In this document: positions 27,201 to 35,864 of the stretch, piece by piece | Layout of the letters: the number at the start of each line of letters is the position of its first letter | How positions within the stretch are numbered: the stretch's first letter is position 1 | NCBI GenBank assembly: GCA_035538335.1 | Contig: DATLKN010000008.1 | Coordinates: 190,326 to 254,325, forward strand | Source: AP-15 sp035538335 | GTDB lineage: Bacteria; Pseudomonadota; Alphaproteobacteria; ATCC43930; CGMCC-115725 | Reading direction: 5' to 3' | DNA length: 64,000 bases | The notes under the pieces: generated by a model | Databases searched by the model: none | The model's input: the letters and a program-made list of their open reading frames with translations, nothing else | Told to the model about the DNA's origin: nothing | Program-made: the position numbers and the translations under genes

Positions 27201-27349
27201 GCTTGACGATCGTCGGCGGCCTGATCGTCAGCCAACTGCTGACCCTCTTCACGACGCCCGTCATCTACCTCGCCTTCGACCGGCTCGCCCTGCGCCTGCG
27301 CCGGCGTTTCGGCGGCGCCGCGGCGAGCGGCGAGGGGGCGCCAGGGTGA
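24233..27349 (+). CDS. mdtB: RND multidrug efflux pump, MdtB-like
   Basis: A 1038-residue inner-membrane proton/drug antiporter of the HAE-1 type, almost exactly the length of Escherichia coli MdtB. The N-terminal FILRPVATTLLMAAIILVG helix, the ATGFVVDDAIVMIENI proton-relay segment in TM4 and the duplicated second half (IVKKNAIMIVDFAL) are visible. MdtB and MdtC form a heterotrimer; the downstream gene supplies MdtC. The gene starts 20 bases after mdtA. Confidence 0.93.
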   Translation: MSPSRLFILRPVATTLLMAAIILVGLFAYRFLPVSALPEVAYPTIEVSTFYPGAAPDVMVSSVTAPLEVQLGQMPGLDQMSSISSAGASVIVLQFSLSLGLDEAEQEVQAAINASGNLLPSDLPAPPVYAKVNPADAPILTLALTSQTMPLTQIEDLAETRLGQKISQLPGVGLVTVAGGHRPAVRVAANDRQLAAYGLNIDDLRTTIANANVNLPKGNFDGPSRAYTINANDQLMSAAEYNDLVVAYRNGAPVRLGTVAAATEGAQNSQLAAWADRQPAILLNIQRQPGANVITVADRIKALLPQLSAALPPAVQVRLLTDRTVTIRASVADVEFELGLAVFLVVAVIFLFLRTLSATVIPSLSVPLSLVGTLAVMYLFGFSLNNLSLMALTVATGFVVDDAIVMIENISRYIEAGEAPLQAALKGSQQIGFTIISLTVSLIAVLIPLLFMPDVVGRLFREFAITLAITILISAVVALTLVPMMCAKILRRRRPSEMHAIARRSQEWFEALIARYGRALDVVLDHQPLTLAIAVLTLVLTVYLYAVIPKGFFPVQDTGLVQGVSVASPSVSFAAMAQRQQALADLILKDPEIVSLSSFIGVDGTNMTLNSGRFLINLKPKDARRSNANEIVRRLAAATNGVTGIALYLQPVQDLTIDATVSASQYQFALEDADPGAFAEWVPKLLARLRQLPQLEDVSSTYEENGLAAYVNIDRSAAARYGITPATVDNALYDSFGQRIVSTIFTQSNQYRVIIGVDPKEQRSLAALGTIYLPSSLSATGEVPLSAIAHISEQTAPIEIGHLGQFPSVTVSFNLAPGAALGDAVDAIKAAEKETGIPASMLTSFQGAALAFQSSLGNELLLILAAIVTVYIVLGVLYESFIHPITILSTLPSAGVGALLALMLDGSELTVVAIIGIILLIGIVKKNAIMIVDFALDAERHEGKSPHEAIHQACLLRFRPILMTTMAALFAALPLMLGTGTGSELRHPLGLTIVGGLIVSQLLTLFTTPVIYLAFDRLALRLRRRFGGAAASGEGAPG

Positions 27350-27368
27350 GCCGGCACGTGAGCCGCTC

Positions 27369-30300
27369 TTGAACCCCTCGGCGCCCTTCATCAGGCGGCC
27401 GGTGGCGACGACGCTGTTGACGATCGGCGTCGCGCTCGCCGGCTTCCTCGCCTATTTCAAATTGCCGGTCGCGCCGTTGCCGCAGGTCGATTTCCCGACG
27501 ATCTCGGTCAGCGCGACCTTGCCCGGCGCCAGCCCCGAAACGATGGCGACCAGCGTCGCGACGCCGCTTGAGCGCTATCTCGGCATCATCGCCGATGTCA
27601 GCGAGATGACCTCGACCAACACCGTCGGCAATACCCGCATCACGTTGCAATTCGGCCTCGACCGCGACATCAACGGCGCCGCGCGCGATGTCGAGGCGGC
27701 GATCAATGCGGCGCGCGCCGATTTGCCCGCGAGCCTCAGGCAGAACCCGAGCTACCACAAGGTCAACCCGTCCGATGCGCCGATCGCGATCCTGACGATG
27801 ACCTCGGACGCCCTGACGCGCGGCCAGATCTACGACGCCGCTTCGACCGTCATCCAGCAATCGCTGTCGCAGATTCCCGGCATCGGCGAAGTCGAGCTCG
27901 GCGGCAGCTCGCTGCCGGCGGTGCGGGTCGAGCTGAACCCGCTCGCGCTCTTCAAATACGGCATCGGGCTCGAGGACGTGCGCGCCGCGCTGTCGGCGGC
28001 CAATGCCCACAGCCCCAAGGGGTCGATCACGGTCGGCGACCGCCGGCTGCAGATCTATACCAACGACCAGGCGACCCATGCCGCCGATTACCGGCCGCTC
28101 GTCGTCGCCTACCGCAAGGGCGCGGCGGTGCGCTTGAGCGATGTCGCCGAGGTCGACGATTCGGTCGAGAATTTGCGCAATCTCGGCCTGTCGAACGGCG
28201 AGCCGGCGGTCCTCGTCATTCTTTTCAAGCAGCCGGGCGCCAACATCATCGACACCGTCGATCGCGTGCGCGCGCTGTTGCCGATCCTGCGCGCCTCGGT
28301 GCCGCGCGCCATCAACATCGACATGCCTATGGATGCGACGACGACGATCCGCGCCTCGGTGCACGAGGTCGAGGGCACGCTGCTGATCGCGGTCTGCCTC
28401 GTCATTCTCGTCGTCTTCGCGTTCCTGCGCAACGCACGCGCCACCATGATCCCGGGAGTGGCGGTGCCGGTATCGCTGCTCGGCACCTTGGGCGTCATGT
28501 ACCTGTTGGGCTACAGCCTCGACAATCTGTCGCTGATGGCGCTGACGATCTCGACCGGTTTCGTCGTCGACGATGCGATCGTCGTGCTGGAGAACGTCAC
28601 CCGCCATATCGAGGCGGGCATGCCGCGCATGCAGGCAGCATTGCAAGGGGCGGGCGAGGTCGGCTTCACGGTCTTGTCGATGAGCGCCTCGCTCGTCGCG
28701 GTCTTCGTGCCGATTCTCTTGATGGGCGGCATCGTCGGGCGCCTGTTCCGCGAATTCGCCGTCGTGCTGTCGACGACGATCCTGATCTCGCTGCTCGTCT
28801 CGCTGACCACGACGCCGATGATGTGCGCCTATCTGATCGCCGGCCCGAGCGGCGGGCACACCGCGCACGGCCGCCTCTATCGCGTCGGCGAGCACATCTT
28901 TGATCGGGCGCTCGCCGCCTACGACCGCTCGCTGCGCGTCGCCCTCGCCAACCCGGCGCTCGTCATGCTGAGCCTTTTCGCGACCGTCGGCTTCGCGGTC
29001 TATCTGGTCTCGATCATTCCGAAGGGGTTCTTCCCGCAGGAGGACACCGGGCGGATGATCGGCACGATCCAGGCCGACCAGAGCATCTCCTTTCAGCACA
29101 TGCAGCAGAAGCTGGGGCAGTTCATCGGCATCATCAAGGCCGACCCGGCGGTGCAGAACATCGTCGGCTTCACCGGCGGCTTCCAGACCAATTCGGGCTT
29201 CACCTTCGCCACCCTGAAGCCGCTGTCAAAGCGCAACGCCTCGGTCTTTCAGGTGATCGGCCGGCTGCGCCGCAAGCTGGCGCAGGTGGCGGGCGCGCGG
29301 ATCTTTCTGATCCCGGTGCCGGACATCCGCGCCGGCGGCCGCCTCAGCGCCGCCGAATATCAATACACGCTGGTCGGCGACGACGACAAAGCGGTGTATG
29401 CATGGGCCGACAAGCTCGAGGCGGCGTTGCGGCGGCTGAAGGTGCTGCGCGACGTCAACATCGACCAGCAGCAGAAGGGGCTGGAAGAGCATTTGACGGT
29501 CGACCGCGCCGCGGCGGCGCGCCTCGGCCTGTCGATGAGCCAGATCGACAATACGATCTACGACGCCTTCGGGCAGCGGCAGGTGTCGGTCATCTACAAC
29601 CCGCGCAACCAGTATCACGTGGTGATGGAGGTCGCGCCGAAATACTGGCAAAGCCCGCAAACCTTGCGGCAGGTCTATATCAGCACCAGCGGCGGCGCGG
29701 TCGGCGGCACGCATGCGACGAACGCCGTCGCCGGCACGGTACTGGCCAAGGCCCCGGCGGCCGGCAGCAGCGCCGCCGCCACGACGGCGGCCCAGATTGC
29801 GAGCGACACCGCGCGCAACCAGGCGACGAACGCGATCGCCAATATCGGGCACGGTGTCGCCTCGACGGGCGCCGCGGTCGCCACCTCCGCCGAGACGATG
29901 GTGCCGCTCTCGGCGGTCGCCCGCTTCGCCGCCGGCAGCACGCCGCTGGCGATCAATCACCAGGGCCTCGCCGTCGCCTCGACGATCTCTTTCGACCTCG
30001 CGCAAGGCGCCTCGTTGAGCGAGGCTTCGGCGGCGATCGAGCGTACGGTCGCCGGGCTCGGCATGCCGGCGACGATCCACGGCAGCTTCCAGGGCACCGC
30101 CAAGGTCTTCCAGGAATCGCTCGCCACCGAGCCGCTGTTGATCGCTGCGGCGCTGATCGCGGTCTATGTCGTCCTGGGCGTCCTCTACGAGAGCTATATC
30201 CACCCGGTCACGATCCTCTCGACCTTGCCCTCGGCCGGGGTCGGCGCCGTGCTGGCGTTGATGCTGACCGGCACGCAGTTCAGCATCATGGCGTTGATCG

Positions 30301-30668
30301 GGCTTATCCTCTTGATCGGCATCGTCAAGAAGAACGCGATCATGATGATCGACTTCGCGCTCGATGTTGAGCGGCGCGAGCGCCTGCCGCCGCGGGCGGC
30401 GATCCATCTCGCCTGCCTGAAGCGCTTCCGTCCGATCATGATGACGACGATGGCGGCGATGCTCGGCGCATTGCCGCTCGCGATCGGCTTCGGCGAGGGC
30501 GCCGAGTTGCGCCGCCCGCTCGGCATCGCGATCGTCGGCGGGCTGGTCGTCAGTCAGGCCCTGACGCTATATACGACGCCCGTTATCTACCTCTATCTCG
30601 ACCGTTTCGCGCTGTGGATCCGCGGCGTCGAGGCGCGCGGCGGCGCGGCCGCACAAGCCGGCGAATGA
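27369..30668 (+). CDS. mdtC: RND multidrug efflux pump, MdtC-like, with Ala-rich insertion
   Basis: A 1099-residue partner of MdtB. The start is TTG at 27369, chosen because NPSAPFIRRPVATTLLTIG is the standard RND N-terminus and no ATG or GTG is in frame nearby. STGFVVDDAIVVLENV and IVKKNAIMMIDFALD are the TM4 and TM10 relay segments. It is about 70 residues longer than usual MdtC. The excess is an Ala/Thr/Ser-rich stretch encoded at about 29690-29890, within a periplasmic loop of the second half (from GGAVGGTHATN to SAETMVPLSAV). Confidence 0.92.
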   Translation: MNPSAPFIRRPVATTLLTIGVALAGFLAYFKLPVAPLPQVDFPTISVSATLPGASPETMATSVATPLERYLGIIADVSEMTSTNTVGNTRITLQFGLDRDINGAARDVEAAINAARADLPASLRQNPSYHKVNPSDAPIAILTMTSDALTRGQIYDAASTVIQQSLSQIPGIGEVELGGSSLPAVRVELNPLALFKYGIGLEDVRAALSAANAHSPKGSITVGDRRLQIYTNDQATHAADYRPLVVAYRKGAAVRLSDVAEVDDSVENLRNLGLSNGEPAVLVILFKQPGANIIDTVDRVRALLPILRASVPRAINIDMPMDATTTIRASVHEVEGTLLIAVCLVILVVFAFLRNARATMIPGVAVPVSLLGTLGVMYLLGYSLDNLSLMALTISTGFVVDDAIVVLENVTRHIEAGMPRMQAALQGAGEVGFTVLSMSASLVAVFVPILLMGGIVGRLFREFAVVLSTTILISLLVSLTTTPMMCAYLIAGPSGGHTAHGRLYRVGEHIFDRALAAYDRSLRVALANPALVMLSLFATVGFAVYLVSIIPKGFFPQEDTGRMIGTIQADQSISFQHMQQKLGQFIGIIKADPAVQNIVGFTGGFQTNSGFTFATLKPLSKRNASVFQVIGRLRRKLAQVAGARIFLIPVPDIRAGGRLSAAEYQYTLVGDDDKAVYAWADKLEAALRRLKVLRDVNIDQQQKGLEEHLTVDRAAAARLGLSMSQIDNTIYDAFGQRQVSVIYNPRNQYHVVMEVAPKYWQSPQTLRQVYISTSGGAVGGTHATNAVAGTVLAKAPAAGSSAAATTAAQIASDTARNQATNAIANIGHGVASTGAAVATSAETMVPLSAVARFAAGSTPLAINHQGLAVASTISFDLAQGASLSEASAAIERTVAGLGMPATIHGSFQGTAKVFQESLATEPLLIAAALIAVYVVLGVLYESYIHPVTILSTLPSAGVGAVLALMLTGTQFSIMALIGLILLIGIVKKNAIMMIDFALDVERRERLPPRAAIHLACLKRFRPIMMTTMAAMLGALPLAIGFGEGAELRRPLGIAIVGGLVVSQALTLYTTPVIYLYLDRFALWIRGVEARGGAAAQAGE

Positions 30669-32170
30669 AAGGGCTCGCGGGCGCGGCGGCGCTCGGCCTC
30701 GCGCTCGTTTCCGGCTGCACCGTCGGGCCCGACTACAAGCGGCCGGCGGCGCCGGTGCCGGCTGTCTTCAAGGAGGCGGCGGGCTGGAAGAAGGCGGCGC
30801 CCGAGGACGCCGCCGACCGCGGCCCTTGGTGGCATATCTACGGCGAACCCGAACTCGACCGGCTCGAGCCGCAGATCGACGTCTCGAACCAGAACCTGAA
30901 GGCGGCCGAGGCCGCCTACCGGCAGGCGCGCGCGGTCGTCGCCGCCGCCGAGGCGCAATTCTTTCCGACGCTCGGCCTCACCGGTTCGGCGACGCGCAGC
31001 GGCAGCGGCCCCGGCTCCAACAGCGGCCGCCTCGCCGGCTTCTCGCGCGGCGGCTTCGCGCAGAACCTCTTCGCCGTCTCGGCCGATGCCAGCTGGGCGC
31101 CCGATCTCTGGGGCAAGATCCGCCGCACCGTCGAGAGCAATGTCGCCAGCGCCCAGGCGAGCGCCGCCGAGATCGCCTCGGCGCGATTGTCGGCGCAGTC
31201 GGAACTGGCGACGGATTATCTGGAACTGCGGATCGAGGACGCGCTGAAGCGGCTGCTCGACAGTACGGCCGCCGCCTATGCGCAATCGCTGGAAATCACC
31301 AAGAACCAGTTCAATGCCGGGATCGCCACCGGCTCCGATGTGGCGCAGGCGCAGGCGCAGTTGCAGACGACCGAGGCGCAGGCGGTCAATGTCGGCGTGT
31401 TGCGCGCGCAGCTCGTGCACGCGATCGCGATCCTTATCGGCAAGCCGCCGGCGGAGTTCTCGATAGCCGCCGCCCCGCGCGTCCCCGGCATCCCGGTGGT
31501 CCCCGCCGGAATCCCCTCGGCATTGCTCGAGCGCCGGCCCGACATCGCCGCCGCCGAACGGCAGATGGCCGCCGCCAATGCGCAGATCGGCGTCGCCGTC
31601 GCGGCCTATTACCCGAACGTCACCTTGTCCGGCGATTACGGGCTGCAATCGACGATGCTGGCGACCTTGTTCGAGGCCAAGAGCAATATCTGGTCGTTCG
31701 GCACGAACCTCGCCGAGACGGTGCTCGACTTCGGCGCCCGCGCCGCCGCCGTCGCCGAAGCGAAAGCGGCCTACCGGCAGAACGTCGCCAGCTACCGGCA
31801 GACCGTGCTCGCGGCCTTCCAGCAAGTCGAGGACCAGTTCGCCGCGCTGCGCATCCTCGCCGAGCAGCAGAAAGTGCAGGACCAGGCGGTCAAATCGGCG
31901 GAGGAGGCGGCGCGCCTCATTCTCAACGAATACAAGGCCGGCACCGTCGCCTATACGAGCGTCATCGTCGCCCAGGCGGCCGCCCTCGCCGACGAGGAGG
32001 CGGCGCTGACGGTCCGCCAGAACCGCTTGACCGCGAGCGTCGCGCTTATCCAGGCATTGGGCGGCGGCTGGAATGCGCGCGACCTGCCGACCCCGGCCGA
32101 GGTCAAGGACGAGGCAAAACCGTCAGGGAAGCAGGGCGCGGCCGCGCTCTCGGGGAACAATCCCCATTGA
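30665..32170 (+). CDS. Outer-membrane efflux channel lipoprotein (NodT/OprM family)
   Basis: A 501-residue TolC-like channel completing the tripartite pump. It has a lipoprotein signal with lipobox VSGC (Cys at about residue 18), then TVGPDYKRP, the signature start of NodT-type channels. Two homologous halves carry long helices; PSALLERRPDIAAAERQM marks the family. The ATG overlaps the mdtC stop (ATGA at 30665-30668). The C-terminus is an ordinary polar tail. Confidence 0.92.
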   Translation: MKGLAGAAALGLALVSGCTVGPDYKRPAAPVPAVFKEAAGWKKAAPEDAADRGPWWHIYGEPELDRLEPQIDVSNQNLKAAEAAYRQARAVVAAAEAQFFPTLGLTGSATRSGSGPGSNSGRLAGFSRGGFAQNLFAVSADASWAPDLWGKIRRTVESNVASAQASAAEIASARLSAQSELATDYLELRIEDALKRLLDSTAAAYAQSLEITKNQFNAGIATGSDVAQAQAQLQTTEAQAVNVGVLRAQLVHAIAILIGKPPAEFSIAAAPRVPGIPVVPAGIPSALLERRPDIAAAERQMAAANAQIGVAVAAYYPNVTLSGDYGLQSTMLATLFEAKSNIWSFGTNLAETVLDFGARAAAVAEAKAAYRQNVASYRQTVLAAFQQVEDQFAALRILAEQQKVQDQAVKSAEEAARLILNEYKAGTVAYTSVIVAQAAALADEEAALTVRQNRLTASVALIQALGGGWNARDLPTPAEVKDEAKPSGKQGAAALSGNNPH

Positions 32171-32261
32171 AATGCGCCGCCCCGGCATGCAACTTGCTGC
32201 GGCCGACCTGCCGGCGCAGCCCCAGGCGCGCGGCGATCCGCTTTCGAGGGAGGGGAGACGC

Positions 32262-33107
32262 ATGACCACAACCCGCCGCAGCCTGATCCGCACCGCCGGC
32301 GCCTTGACGGCGGTCGGCCTCTTCAACCTGCCGGTCCTGCGCCCGGCGCTGGGCGCGACCCTGCCCGAGATCAAGAAGCGCGGCTATATGGTGGTCGCCA
32401 CCGAGGACGATTTCCGGCCCTTCGAATTCGTCGACAACGGCAACCCGACGGGCTACGACACCGAGCTGTTGAAGCTCCTCGCCAAATCCGCCCCCTTCAA
32501 GGTGCAGCAGGAGCGGATCCCGTGGAACGGCATCCTCGCCGGCGTCACCACCGGCAAGTACGATGCGGCCGTCAGCGCCGTCCTGATGACCAAGGAGCGC
32601 CTCGGCTTCCTCGATTTCTGCAGCCCCGTCGCCGAGGCGACCGACTACTACCTGAAGCGCAAGAACGACAACAACATCAACGCCATCAAGGATCTGAGCG
32701 GCAAGATTTGCGGCGTCGAGCAGGGCAGCGCGATGCTGGCGAAATTGCCGCAGCTCGAAGCGATGCTGCAGAAGACGGGCGGCAAGATGGGCAAGGTCGT
32801 GCAGTACGTCTCCTACCCCGAGGCGTATCAGGACCTCGCGATCGGCCGCATCGACTACGTCGTCAACACGCTGATCAACCTGCGCACGATGGTGCGCGAG
32901 CATCCGACCCAGTTCGCCGTCGGCCAGCCGGTGTCGAGCACGACCTACATCGCCTGGGCCGTCAAGAAGGGCAACAAGGGCGTTCTCGACTTCATCGACG
33001 CCTTCCTCATGAAAGAGCGCAAGAACGGGCAGATGTATGCGCTGCAGGAAAAGTGGCTCGGCCAGTCCTTCAAGAACATGCCGGTGAACTGGACCCCGAC
33101 GGACTAG
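32262..33107 (+). CDS. Amino-acid-type ABC transporter substrate-binding protein
   Basis: A 281-residue periplasmic binding protein of family 3 (polar amino acids and related compounds). The signal carries consecutive arginines (TTRRSLIRTAGALTA), so Tat export is possible, and is cleaved near ALGATL. The binding-protein core begins KKRGYMVVATEDDFRPFEF and continues with GYDTELLKLLA and LDFCSPVAEATDYYLKRK. ATG 32262 follows the very strong GAGGGAGGGGAGA site. Two permeases and an ATPase follow after a 153-base gap that holds a repeat. Confidence 0.9.
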   Translation: MTTTRRSLIRTAGALTAVGLFNLPVLRPALGATLPEIKKRGYMVVATEDDFRPFEFVDNGNPTGYDTELLKLLAKSAPFKVQQERIPWNGILAGVTTGKYDAAVSAVLMTKERLGFLDFCSPVAEATDYYLKRKNDNNINAIKDLSGKICGVEQGSAMLAKLPQLEAMLQKTGGKMGKVVQYVSYPEAYQDLAIGRIDYVVNTLINLRTMVREHPTQFAVGQPVSSTTYIAWAVKKGNKGVLDFIDAFLMKERKNGQMYALQEKWLGQSFKNMPVNWTPTD

Positions 33108-33154
33108 CCTGATGGCGGCTCGGCGCATGTTTCGCCCACTCCGACAGGATTATT

Positions 33155-33232
33155 CGTCGCCCCCGCGCAAGCGGGGGTCCAGGGCAACGGCTCTTCGCTC
33201 GCCTCTGGGCTCCCGCTTTCGCGGGAACGACG
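33155..33232. repeat. Two-hairpin palindromic element, copy 1
   Basis: The 78-base element is bounded by CGTCG and CGACG. The first stem is CCCCCGC/GCGGGGG with loop GCAA (33160-33177). The second is TCCCGC/GCGGGA with loop TTTC (33211-33226). It sits between the binding-protein and permease genes. Two related elements occur at 40987-41048 and 45130-45244. The hairpins may stabilise the upstream mRNA end and favour high expression of the binding protein. Confidence 0.75.
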
Positions 33233-33260
33233 ATCTGATCGGTCGCAAAATGCTCTGACC

Positions 33261-33905
33261 ATGTCGGGAGCCAACTGGCTCGCGCTTCTGCAAGGCGGCG
33301 GCATCACCGCGGTGGTGTCGCTCGCCGGCATCGCGATCGGCCTGCCGTTCGGCCTCTTGCTCGCGGTGCTGCGCTGGCTCAGGGTGCCGGTGCTGGCGCA
33401 GGCGGCGGCGGTCTATGTCAGCGTCGTGCGCGCCGCGCCGGCAGTGACGCTCGGGCTCCTCATCTTCTTCGCGCTGCCGACGATCGGCATCGAGATCGGC
33501 CCGATCCCGGCCGGCATCGCGACGCTCGCGATCTCGACCTCGGCCTTCGACTGCGAGATCTTCCGCGGCGGCCTCGCGGCTTTCCCGCGCGACCAGCTGG
33601 AGGCGGCGATGAGCTTCGGCATGCCGGCGATATTGCGCTTTCGCCGCATCGTGCTGCCGCAGGTGTTGCGCAACGTGCGCCCGGCGCTGATCAACGAGAT
33701 GACGCTCATCGTCAAGGCGAGCCCGGCGATCGCGGTGATGGGCGTCGTCGACATCACGCGCGCCGCCGTCGAGATCGGCGCCGCCACCTATCGCCCGCTG
33801 CCGCCTTTCCTCGCCGCGCTGGTGCTCTACAGCCTCTTCGTGCTGGTCTTCGTCGTGCTGCAGCGCACGGCCGAGCGGCGCGCCCGCGCCGAGGCCGTCG
33901 CATGA
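33261..33905 (+). CDS. ABC transporter permease, amino-acid type (first)
   Basis: A 214-residue inner-membrane subunit of the HisMQ type with about five helices. The EAA-loop region that contacts the ATPase is LEAAMSFGMPAILRFRRIVLPQVLR. It overlaps the second permease by 4 bases (ATGA), so the two are coupled and probably form a heterodimer. Confidence 0.9.
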   Translation: MSGANWLALLQGGGITAVVSLAGIAIGLPFGLLLAVLRWLRVPVLAQAAAVYVSVVRAAPAVTLGLLIFFALPTIGIEIGPIPAGIATLAISTSAFDCEIFRGGLAAFPRDQLEAAMSFGMPAILRFRRIVLPQVLRNVRPALINEMTLIVKASPAIAVMGVVDITRAAVEIGAATYRPLPPFLAALVLYSLFVLVFVVLQRTAERRARAEAVA

Positions 33906-34558
33906 GCCGCGGCTGGCTGATCGTCTGGATGCACAGGGGCGAACTCCTCGCCGGGCTGGCGACGACGCTGTGGATCTCGGTCCTCGCCTCGCTCGCCTCG
34001 CTCGCGCTCGGCGCCCTCTTGTCGATCGCGCTGATGTCGCGGCACCGGATGACGGCGCGGACGGCGCGGTCGTTCGTCGATACGATGCGCTGCGTGCCGT
34101 TTCTGCTCTTCGTCTATGTCGTCTATTATGGGCTGCCGTCTTTCGGCATTGTGCTCGGCAATTGGACCGCGGGGCTCGCGTCGCTGATCGTCTACAACAC
34201 CGGCTATATGGGCGAACTGATCGCCGCCGCCTGGCGCGCCCTGCCGCGCGAGACGATCGAGGCGGGGCATGCCTTCGGCTTTCACCGCTTCACGCTCTTC
34301 CGCTGCATCATCCTGCCGCCGGTGGCGCTGACCGCCGCTCCGATGATCGGCAACCAGGTGGTGCAGATCGTCAAGGATTCGGCGTTTCTGACGATCATCG
34401 CGGTGGCCGAGCTGACGCACGCCGCGACCAACATCCAGTCCTTCTATTTCGTGCCGTTCGCCGCCTTTCTCTCGGCCGTGCTGCTCTACTGGGCGCTGTG
34501 CGTCGCGATCGAAAGCGGCGTCGGGCTCGTGCAGGCGGTGGCGGAGCGCCGGCGGTGA
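33902..34558 (+). CDS. ABC transporter permease, amino-acid type (second)
   Basis: A 218-residue paralogue of the preceding permease. Its coupling loop is IEAGHAFGFHRFTLFRCIILPPVAL, and VDTMRCVPFLLFVYVVYYGLP matches the conserved membrane entrance region of the family. The ATG overlaps the upstream stop, and its own stop overlaps the ATPase GTG (GTGA at 34555-34558). Confidence 0.9.
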   Translation: MSRGWLIVWMHRGELLAGLATTLWISVLASLASLALGALLSIALMSRHRMTARTARSFVDTMRCVPFLLFVYVVYYGLPSFGIVLGNWTAGLASLIVYNTGYMGELIAAAWRALPRETIEAGHAFGFHRFTLFRCIILPPVALTAAPMIGNQVVQIVKDSAFLTIIAVAELTHAATNIQSFYFVPFAAFLSAVLLYWALCVAIESGVGLVQAVAERRR

Positions 34559-35352
34559 CAGCGCCGCTCTTGGAGGTCAGGCGGCTGCGCAAATGCTTCG
34601 GCGCGCACGTCGTCCTCGACGACATCGACATGGCTGTGGCGAAGGGCGAGACGGTGTGCATCCTGGGGCCGTCCGGCGCCGGGAAATCGACGCTTCTGCG
34701 CTGCCTCAACTGGCTCGAAAAGCCGGACGCCGGCACGATCCTTCTCGGCGGCAAGCGCATCGGTCACCGGCCCGGCAGCGAGGCGCCGATGCGCGATGCC
34801 GAACTCGCGCACATGCGCACGCGCATGGGCATGGTGTTCCAGCAATTCGCGCTGTGGCCGCATCTGAATGTGCTGCAGAACGTCATGGAGGCGCCGGTGC
34901 ATGTGCAGCGCCGGCCGCGCGCCGAGGTGCGCGCCGAGGCCGAGGCGCTGCTCGACAAGGTCGGTCTTCTCGACAAGCGCGCAGCTTACCCGGCGCATCT
35001 CTCCGGCGGCCAGAAGCAGCGCGTCGGCATCGCCCGCGCGCTCGCCATGCGCCCGGAACTCTTGCTCTTCGACGAGCCGACCAGCTCGCTCGATCCCGAA
35101 CTCGTCGGCGAGGTGCTCTCCGTCATGGCGGCGCTGCGCCGCGACGGCATGACGATGCTCGTCGTCACGCACGAGATGGGCTTCGCGCGCGAGGCGGCGA
35201 GCCGCGTCGTGCTGCTCGACCAGGGCCGCGTCGTCGAGGAGGACACCCCCGAGCGCTTTTTCACCGCGCCGCGCGCCGAGCGCACGCGGCAATTCCTCGC
35301 CCGCTACGCCAGTTCGCTCTCACCCAACCCTCCGCGCCGGGTGCCCGCATGA
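34555..35352 (+). CDS. ABC transporter ATP-binding protein, amino-acid type
   Basis: A 265-residue ATPase with Walker A GPSGAGKST, Q-loop FQQFALWPHL, signature LSGGQKQR, Walker B LLLFDEPTSSLD and switch His in VVTHEMGFAREA. The last motif and the DxGxVVEEDTPERFF ending are characteristic of the GlnQ/HisP subgroup. The GTG overlaps the permease stop; the RidA gene ATG overlaps its stop. Confidence 0.93.
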   Translation: MTAPLLEVRRLRKCFGAHVVLDDIDMAVAKGETVCILGPSGAGKSTLLRCLNWLEKPDAGTILLGGKRIGHRPGSEAPMRDAELAHMRTRMGMVFQQFALWPHLNVLQNVMEAPVHVQRRPRAEVRAEAEALLDKVGLLDKRAAYPAHLSGGQKQRVGIARALAMRPELLLFDEPTSSLDPELVGEVLSVMAALRRDGMTMLVVTHEMGFAREAASRVVLLDQGRVVEEDTPERFFTAPRAERTRQFLARYASSLSPNPPRRVPA

Positions 35353-35735
35353 CCGAGCCGATATTCCACATGCAGGCCGGCGCGCCGCCGCCGGTCGCTC
35401 CCTACAGCCATCTCGTCGAAGTGGACGGCTGGCTCTTCGTCACCGGCCAGATCGCGAGCGAGGCCGAGGGCGACCCGTTGCCCGAGGGCATCGAGGCGCA
35501 GACGCGCAAAGTGATTGAGAACCTCCGCCGCGTCCTCGAAGGCGTCGGCGCCAGCCTCGGCAACGTCGTCGCGGTGCGCGCCTTCCTCACCGATTTCGAG
35601 CGCGACTACGCCGCCTTCAACCGCGTCTACGAGGGGTATTTCGCGCCCGGCCGGCTGCCCGCCCGCACCACGATCGGGGTCACGGCCCTGGCGCGCGGCG
35701 GCATCCTCGAGATCGACATGATCGCCCGGCGCTGA
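35349..35735 (+). CDS. RidA/YjgF-family protein
   Basis: A 128-residue RidA-like protein; members deaminate reactive enamine/imine intermediates formed in amino acid metabolism. Core motifs: PPVAPYSHLVEVDGWLFVTGQ, EAQTRKVIENLRRVLEGVGAS and ARTTIGVTALARGG, with the Arg of PART serving in RidA catalysis. Translational coupling to the ABC ATPase (ATGA at 35349) ties it to breakdown of the imported amino compound. Confidence 0.88.
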   Translation: MTEPIFHMQAGAPPPVAPYSHLVEVDGWLFVTGQIASEAEGDPLPEGIEAQTRKVIENLRRVLEGVGASLGNVVAVRAFLTDFERDYAAFNRVYEGYFAPGRLPARTTIGVTALARGGILEIDMIARR

Positions 35736-35775
35736 TCGAGCGATAATTGCCCGTGGCGGCAGCCCCTTGCCCCGT

Positions 35776-35821
35776 CCCCACCCTAACCCTCCCCCGCAAG
35801 CGGGGGAGGGTTAGGGTGGGG
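35776..35821. repeat. Perfect 22-bp palindrome, GGGAGGGTTAGGGTGGGG family
   Basis: Two 22-base arms (35776-35797 and 35800-35821) pair perfectly around a 2-base loop, between convergent RidA and DUF1989 genes. The left arm is identical to that at 20989-21010. With no T-run it is a dispersed repeat first, but it could block read-through between the convergent genes. Confidence 0.85.
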
Positions 35822-35864
35822 GAAACGCGGGCCCTCACAGCGGGATGGGGACAGGCGGCTTCCC

